Positions 59,807-64,000 of a stretch of DNA of 64,000 nucleotides are shown one piece after another. The notes below the pieces were generated by a model, which was not told the origin of the DNA, did no database searches, and saw only the letters and a program-made list of their open reading frames with translations. The position numbers and the translations under genes were made by a program. The stretch's first letter is position 1. Each line of letters opens with the position of its first letter. Source of the DNA: Amycolatopsis jejuensis (GTDB lineage: Bacteria; Actinomycetota; Actinomycetes; Mycobacteriales; Pseudonocardiaceae); NCBI RefSeq assembly GCF_000717335.1, contig NZ_JNYZ01000020.1:62001-126000 (forward strand), given 5' to 3'.

Positions 59807-59840
59807 CCGGTGGACCGGCTGCCCCGGGCCTGTCCACCGG
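59807..59840 (+). terminator. Hairpin after the ammonia-lyase gene
   Basis: 9-bp stem CCGGTGGAC (59807-59815) and GTCCACCGG (59832-59840) with a 16-base loop, 7 bases after the stop. It likely ends the rightward arm of the island. Confidence 0.65.
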
Positions 59841-59907
59841 CCGGGCCGTAACGAACCGGCTCCGTTGCGCGACTCGCCATCGGACACTTCCCAGCCGAGG
59901 AGGAGCC

Positions 59908-60057
59908 GTGCCTGACCAAGACGGACCACGCCCGCCGATCCCCGCCGCGCCGCCGATCGCCCCGCCGGACGAGGACTTCTCCTACCCGACGATCGGCACC
60001 GAGAAAGTCCTCGACCGGGGCGTACGGCCGGACGCCGAAGAAGCGCACGAAGAATGA
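59908..60057 (+). CDS. Proline-rich micro-ORF (49 aa) coupled to a three-TM protein gene
   Basis: GTG 59908 is preceded by CGAGGAGGAG (a strong ribosome-binding site) and opens a 49-codon frame. The product is Pro-rich at the N-terminus (PPIPAAPPIAPPDED), then FSYPTIGTEKVLDRG and an acidic end. Its TGA overlaps the next ATG (ATGA), so the two are translationally coupled. The size, ribosome-binding site and coupling support a real gene despite its short length. No family is recognised. Confidence 0.6.
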   Translation: MPDQDGPRPPIPAAPPIAPPDEDFSYPTIGTEKVLDRGVRPDAEEAHEE

Positions 60058-60569
60058 CCACCGCACCCGTGGAAAAGGTCTCCGGTCTCGTCATCGCGAG
60101 TCTCATCGAGAAGGAAATCGACAACGTCCGCGCCAATGCGAGTTCGCTGCAAGCCCGCGGATTGGCGGTGATCAGTTCGTCCGGCACGCTGGTCACGCTG
60201 CTCTTCGGGCTTTCCGCGCTGTCGACGAAAGCGCAGAACTTCACGCTCGGCAGCAATGTGAAGCTCCCGCTTTACCTCGCCGCCGCACTGCTGGCACTGG
60301 CCGCGACCGCCGGGATCTTCACGAACGCTCCCCGCCGGAGCGACGCTATTTCCCTGAAAAGACTCACCCCGCTGATCACCGAAGACAAATACTGGAATGC
60401 CCCGGCAGTCCACGCCGAACGGGAAGTAGCCACGACCAGGCTGACCGTCGTCCAGAATGCGCGCACGATCAACATCAAAACGGCGCGGATTCTGCTGGTG
60501 GCGATTCTCCTGGAAATTGCCGGGGTCGCCTGTGTCACGTGGGCGGTCGTGGCGCTGGTTTCGGCCTGA
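60054..60569 (+). CDS. Three-TM membrane protein, unknown function
   Basis: A 171-residue protein. The N-terminal helix (residues 10-34, SLIEKEIDNVRANASSLQAR) leads to TM1 (about 37-56). TM2 is at about 72-89. A cytoplasmic loop with LKRLTPLITEDKYW follows, then HAEREVATTRLTVVQNARTI and TM3 (about 146-168). The layout (helix, TM, TM, cytosolic domain, TM with an AxxRxxxIxxKxA-like turn) resembles membrane effectors such as PycTM, but no sequence signature ties it to that family. It is coupled to the micro-ORF. No cyclase or sensor gene is adjacent in the window. Confidence 0.7.
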   Translation: MTTAPVEKVSGLVIASLIEKEIDNVRANASSLQARGLAVISSSGTLVTLLFGLSALSTKAQNFTLGSNVKLPLYLAAALLALAATAGIFTNAPRRSDAISLKRLTPLITEDKYWNAPAVHAEREVATTRLTVVQNARTINIKTARILLVAILLEIAGVACVTWAVVALVSA

Positions 60570-60575
60570 CCCCGG

Positions 60576-60990
60576 TCAGCCGGTCGCGAGCGAGATCTCG
60601 GTGGATTTGACCAGCGCGACCACCGGGGTGCCGTCCGCGAGACCGAGTTCGGTGACGGCTTCCCGCGTGATCGACGCGGTCAGCTCACCGCCCTCGACCG
60701 CGACCTTCACCGTCGCCATGGCCTCCCCGCTGGTGACCGCGGGTGACCTGACCGGCCAGCTGGTTGCGGATGCTGATCCCGGCCACCGGGCCGGTCGCCA
60801 GCGACACCTCGGTCGACTTGATCAGCACGCGGACCGCCGCGCCCTCGGCCAGCCCGAGCTCCTCCACTGCCTCCCGGGTGATCGCGGCGGTGACCTCCTG
60901 GCCGCCGGAAAGACGTGTCTTGACCGTCGCCATCGCCTCGCCCGGGGTGATCGCGGTGACCGTCCCGCCGAGCTGGTTGCGGATACTCAG
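60576..60990 (-). pseudogene. Molybdopterin-binding (Mop/TOBE) two-domain protein, frameshifted
   Basis: Two Mop domains are encoded in tandem on the minus strand. The first reads LSIRNQLGGTVTAITPGEAMATVKTRL through LIKSTEVSLATG. The second begins ISIRNQLAGQVT and continues in the next register with AVTSGEAMATVKVAVEGG to KSTEISLATG. Comparing the two domains, the first has GG where the second has GGG at 60741-60743: one extra base that shifts the frame. No ATG or GTG lies in the correct frame at the 5' end, so the start is also uncertain. A single-base sequencing error could explain the shift. Confidence 0.7.
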
Positions 60991-61003
60991 ACCTATGACC
61001 GGA

Positions 61004-61810
61004 CTATAAACCGACCACCAGCGTCACGACACCGGAGACGTACCGGCCGCCCTTGACGTCCCCTTCCGGCACCAGCCGCGGCCGGGCCAGCGGGCTGCCG
61101 TCCTCCACAGTGGACAGTACGAGCGGACGACCGCCGACGGATTCCTCGGCGAGGGTGACCGCCGCGCCGTACCCGTCCTCGCCGACCGCCACCACCGGCA
61201 GGTCCGCCCTCGGCAGCACCCCGGCCGCCAGCAGCACCGCAGCCAGCGGGGGTCCGGTCTCGGTGTGCGTTTGCGGCCCGGCGCCGGACTGGAACGTGAC
61301 CCGCACCGTGCGGGCAGGCAGGTACGCGGGCACGACGACTGTTGTCCGGTGCACCGTGACCACCCGGACCGCACCCGGCGGAACCGGCTGGGGTCCGGCG
61401 TCGGACACGGACACGCGGATGGACCGCACGTCGGCGACGTCACGGCTCCGGTTGCGATCGCCCGGAACGCTGAGCCGGATCCCGGAGCGCGCGCGGGTGA
61501 ACGTTGCGGCGTGGTTCCCGAATGCCGGGTCGAGCTCGCCCAGCGCGAAGGTCGAAGACTGCCCGTGGCGACCGGAGACCTGGACGACCACGCGAAGAGC
61601 GGTGTTCTTCCCCGCCGGAGTGATCGGCGCCGCCTTGACCACGACGTCGTACAAGCTGGCACCGGCCAGGTCGGCCGGGGAGTACTCGGCCGGGCTGGCG
61701 ACCGCGCCGGAGACCCCGACTGCCCTCGCGGGAGCCGCCGTGGCCGGAGCCGCGCCGAACAGGACAACCACCGCGAATCCGATCGCCACGACGAACCGGT
61801 GCATCACCAT
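61004..61810 (-). CDS. Secreted molybdopterin-oxidoreductase-like protein
   Basis: A 268-residue protein. A signal peptide spans about residues 1-27 (FVVAIGFAVVVLFGAAPATA). The C-terminal part (LAAVLLAAGVLPRADLPVVAVGEDGYGAAVTL through GRPLVLSTVEDGSPLARPRLVPEGDVKGGRYVSGVVTLVV in sections) matches the molybdopterin-oxidoreductase-like domain seen in actinomycete SUOX/YedY-type proteins, without a visible catalytic Cys. It lies 13 bases upstream of the Mop-domain pseudogene on the same strand, which fits a molybdenum-related pair. Function uncertain. ATG 61810; an alternative ATG is at 61804. Confidence 0.62.
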   Translation of the reverse strand: MVMHRFVVAIGFAVVVLFGAAPATAAPARAVGVSGAVASPAEYSPADLAGASLYDVVVKAAPITPAGKNTALRVVVQVSGRHGQSSTFALGELDPAFGNHAATFTRARSGIRLSVPGDRNRSRDVADVRSIRVSVSDAGPQPVPPGAVRVVTVHRTTVVVPAYLPARTVRVTFQSGAGPQTHTETGPPLAAVLLAAGVLPRADLPVVAVGEDGYGAAVTLAEESVGGRPLVLSTVEDGSPLARPRLVPEGDVKGGRYVSGVVTLVVGL

Positions 61811-61890
61811 GACTGCACGCTACCTCGGTCATCGCGTCCGCAAAAGCGTCAATATCGGCGCCGTGTCACCGCATCTGCGGTTTCTTGAAT

Positions 61891-62541
61891 TCAGGGCATG
61901 GCCGGTGAATCCCACACCCGATTCGAGCGCTGAGTGTCGATCCGGTAGTCGGTGACCCGTGCTTCGAACAGCCGCCTGCCCAGGTCGGTGGCGTGTCCGA
62001 GGGGATTGCCGGGATCGGACCGCACCTCGCCCCGGCTGTTGCCGATGCCGACGGCCACGCCGACGAGCTCCTGGTGCAGGTAGCGGGTCAGTTCCTGGAA
62101 CTGCGTGACCAGCCCGATCGTGGCCCCGCGGTAACTCTCCTCGCAGGCGATGAGCAGCGCGACGCGCTTGCCGGTGAGGCCGCCGACGATGGTGTCGCTG
62201 TCGGGTGCGCTGCCGGAGGTGTAGCAGAACAGCCGGTCGAAGAACGTTTTCAGGGCGCCGGACATGCCGTACCAGTACAACGGCGTCGCGATGATCAGCC
62301 CGTCGGCGGGGATCAGGCGTTTGCGCAGCAGGCTCTCGTAGCCGTCGCCGATGGTGCAGGTTCCGTCGTCGCGGCTCCGGCAGGTGCGGCAATCCCGGAG
62401 CAACCCCTGGACATGATCGGCGAGATGCACGAAGCCGACCTCGTGCCCCGCAGCCCGGACCCCCTCCGCAGCGGCGTGCGCCATCGTCGAGGAGTTACCG
62501 TCACGGCGAGGACTGGCATTGAGCACAAGAACCTTGGACAC
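61891..62541 (-). CDS. NADPH-dependent FMN reductase/flavodoxin-like protein
   Basis: A 216-residue flavodoxin-fold protein. It opens MSKVLVLNASPRRDGNSSTMA, the FMN phosphate-binding start; ATPLYWYGMSGALKTFFDRLFC follows, the typical NAD(P)H-dependent oxidoreductase region. A CRTCRSRDDGTC segment could bind an iron-sulfur or disulfide partner. The start is GTG 62541, preceded by GAAAGGAAT. It may supply reduced flavin or reduce quinones. It is adjacent to an amine-oxidase remnant and a TPP enzyme. Confidence 0.82.
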   Translation of the reverse strand: MSKVLVLNASPRRDGNSSTMAHAAAEGVRAAGHEVGFVHLADHVQGLLRDCRTCRSRDDGTCTIGDGYESLLRKRLIPADGLIIATPLYWYGMSGALKTFFDRLFCYTSGSAPDSDTIVGGLTGKRVALLIACEESYRGATIGLVTQFQELTRYLHQELVGVAVGIGNSRGEVRSDPGNPLGHATDLGRRLFEARVTDYRIDTQRSNRVWDSPAMP

Positions 62542-62650
62542 GCAGCGATTCCTTTCGGTCGTCCTTTGTGGCGAACCGCGCCGGCGCTGCGGGTATTCCG
62601 GCCTTGGTCTGCCCGAGTCCGGACAGACCAAGGCCGCAGGCGTCCGCCGG

Positions 62651-62901
62651 TCAGTGGACGGCCGTTCCGAGCAACTCCCGGACCTGCCGCCCGGACTCGA
62701 TCGCACCGTCGGCAGAACCGCACCAACCGGTGGCAATATCCGACGTCGCAACCGCCAGCCGACCCTCCACCCGGGCGAAATCCGCGCCGGGCAGCAGGAC
62801 CTTGACGCTGGCCGTCCAGCTCGTACCGCTGCACCTCGGTCCAGAGCGCGGACTGGAACCAGTGGAAGTACGCGCCACCGACGACTATCACGTCTCAGGA
62901 C
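62651..62901 (-). pseudogene. Remnant of an FAD-dependent amine-oxidase-like gene
   Basis: The N-terminal-like piece (near 62891) reads VIVVGGAYFHWFQSALWTEVQRYELDG, in which the start of an FAD-binding Rossmann motif (VIVVGG) is followed abruptly by a later-domain-like segment. In the next register the sequence is VLLPGADFARVEGRLAVATSDIATGWCGSADGAIESGRQVREL, in sections, which resembles the C-terminus of flavin monoamine oxidases (the ATSDIATGW...GSADGAIESGR region). A stop lies just before VIVVGG. Internal deletion plus frameshift is the simplest reading. The rest of 62542-62997 holds nothing else recognisable. Confidence 0.55.
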
Positions 62902-62997
62902 ACCGACATCGCAGACCTCCTCGCTCGACGCGCACCTTGCCGCAGCGACTGTGTCGGCGGCGGAGGGTTCACCGCGAGGAGGCATTTCCCCGACCTA

Positions 62998-64000
62998 CTA
63001 CCGGGCCCGCGAGAACAGGAAATCAATCGATGGCGCCGGAACATCCCCACTGATCCGGCAGTCCAACAACACCGGGCCACGACGCTCCAGTAACGCAGGC
63101 AGAACGTCGAGATCCACCAACGTCCGCACAGTCCGCGCCCGACACCCCAGCGCTTCGGCCACCGCAGCCAGATCCGGCGTCGGAACGGCGGCCACCTCGG
63201 TACCCGCGGCGTGCATCTCCAGGTAGCGCACCTCGGCACCGAGCGCCTCGTCATTGCTGACGACCATCAGAATCGGCACGCGCTCCCGAACCGCAGTTTC
63301 CACGTCGTTGAGCGCCATCATGAACGACGCGTCTCCCATCAGGGCAACGGTCAACCGGTCCGGACGGCCCAGCGCGGCCCCGATCGCGCCGCCCACGGCG
63401 AGCCCGATCGAACCGGCGCCGGACATCTGGAGGAAGGAACCCGGGTCGGTGACCGGCAGGTGCGGGATCAGGTGGCTCTGGTGCCGTCCTCCGTCGTACA
63501 CCAGGGTCTTCTCCGTCGGCAGCAGTTGATGGAGCCGCTGTCCCATGGCTCGCGGGTCGAGCCGTCCGTCGGGGGCCAGGCCGGACCCGAGCTCGGGCGG
63601 CCGGGACTCGCCGAGGCGCGCTTCGAGCGCCGGGGTTCGGTGCCCTGGCGAGCGGACTCCCCGCCGCGTCAGTTCCTCGACCAGCGCCACCGCCGCGAGC
63701 CGGGCGTCTCCCAGGATGCGCAGCTCCTCGTCTGCCGAAACGAAGGCCGACTCGTCGGAATCGAACTGGACCACCAGAGAACGGTCGAGCAAGGCTCCGT
63801 CGTAGGTGGTGAACCGGCTGAGGGAAGCGCCGAACACCAGGTACACATCGGTGGCCGTCGCGATTTCCGTGGCCAGGCCTGAGGAGTACGTCCCCAGAAT
63901 GCCGAAGTCGAAGCGATCACCATGAAAGAGACCCGGGGCACGCAGCGTCGTGAACATCGCGGCGCCGATCAGGTCGCCGAGCGCAGTAAGCGCCGCCCCG
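62998..64000 (-). CDS. Thiamine-diphosphate-dependent enzyme, truncated by the window edge
   Basis: At least 334 residues; the frame stays open to the right edge of the window, so the N-terminus is outside. What is present is the middle and C-terminal TPP-binding domains of an acetolactate-synthase-like enzyme: ILGTYSSGLATEIATATDVYLVFGASLSRF, ARGDAR-like segments, MSGAGSIGLAVGGAIGAALG, and the cofactor motif GDASFMMALNDVETAVRERVPILMVVSNDEALG with a normal ND. An ATG at 63957 inside the frame is probably not the start. It is distinct from the TPP enzyme at 52587. Confidence 0.85.
   Translation of the reverse strand, partial: GAALTALGDLIGAAMFTTLRAPGLFHGDRFDFGILGTYSSGLATEIATATDVYLVFGASLSRFTTYDGALLDRSLVVQFDSDESAFVSADEELRILGDARLAAVALVEELTRRGVRSPGHRTPALEARLGESRPPELGSGLAPDGRLDPRAMGQRLHQLLPTEKTLVYDGGRHQSHLIPHLPVTDPGSFLQMSGAGSIGLAVGGAIGAALGRPDRLTVALMGDASFMMALNDVETAVRERVPILMVVSNDEALGAEVRYLEMHAAGTEVAAVPTPDLAAVAEALGCRARTVRTLVDLDVLPALLERRGPVLLDCRISGDVPAPSIDFLFSRAR

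Noticed and set aside
59908..60569. Pycsar-type defence pair
   Set aside because: The TM layout is similar, but no cyclase, no sensor and no sequence signature are present, so I only report it as an unknown coupled pair.
60685..60933. A stand-alone 82-residue Mop protein
   Set aside because: Self-comparison with the second Mop domain shows the frame is broken by one extra G; both halves belong to one two-domain gene, and the C-terminal part of the short frame is a frameshift tail.

Overview
The window is very GC-rich (roughly 70% by eye), uses GTG starts often, and is packed with 4-base ATGA/GTGA stop-start overlaps. A mycothiol-dependent formaldehyde dehydrogenase, PPE/EspG type VII secretion accessory genes and many MHS-type transporters point to a mycolic-acid-related or pseudonocardial actinomycete. 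Amycolatopsis or a close relative is the best guess. That is inference from gene content and protein style; no 16S gene or other definitive marker is present.

Layout. 0-10 kb: a PucR regulator divergent from a pxpB/pxpC (KipI/KipA-type) pair, then a leftward, translationally coupled catabolic operon (nitrilase, DUF2848, HpaB-like monooxygenase, cupin, flavin reductase, then an MHS transporter) with a GntR regulator at its head. 10-15 kb: two paralogous secreted metalloproteases, one carrying a ricin-type lectin domain, and a secreted GH76 mannanase-like enzyme interrupted by a 54-bp tandem repeat. 15-20.6 kb: a leftward type VII secretion accessory operon (small helical protein, PPE, EspG, a lysozyme-like and a CHAP wall hydrolase each fused to helical secretion-like domains, two YbaB-like proteins, a small membrane protein) without ESX core genes. 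20.8-31.6 kb: a glyoxalase-like protein, an AfsR/LuxR-type ATPase regulator, a hyuA-hyuB-hyuB hydantoinase/carboxylase-like operon, and the mycothiol formaldehyde pathway pair (MBL hydrolase and S-(hydroxymethyl)mycothiol dehydrogenase). 31.7-35.7 kb: a LuxR regulator, then a LysR regulator divergent from an HglS-type 2-oxoadipate dioxygenase/decarboxylase, followed by a probable remnant of a glutamate-dehydrogenase-family gene.

35.7-43.6 kb: a second leftward catabolic operon (Tm-1-like protein, PEP-hydrolase-like TIM barrel, cupin, SDR, MHS transporter, sulfatase) divergent from a MocR-type regulator with a perfect 11-bp-arm operator. 43.6-59.8 kb: a large two-armed catabolic island. The left arm runs TPP enzyme, aldehyde dehydrogenase, a three-subunit molybdenum hydroxylase, CoxG-like proteins, an SDR lacking the classical catalytic pair, a cupin and a transporter. 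The right arm runs GntR regulator, ALDH7-like enzyme, maleate-isomerase-like enzyme, DUF6282 metallohydrolase and diaminopropionate ammonia-lyase. Three promoter regions of this island share a conserved 22-bp element, so it looks like a single regulon for a substrate I cannot name. 59.9-64 kb: a 49-residue micro-ORF coupled to a three-TM protein, a frameshifted two-domain molbindin, a secreted molybdopterin-oxidoreductase-like protein, an FMN reductase, an amine-oxidase remnant, and a TPP enzyme cut by the window edge.

Overall this is accessory, catabolic and secretory chromosome-arm DNA with several decayed genes and several families of short tandem or dispersed repeats. I saw no tRNA, rRNA, CRISPR array, insertion sequence or origin.
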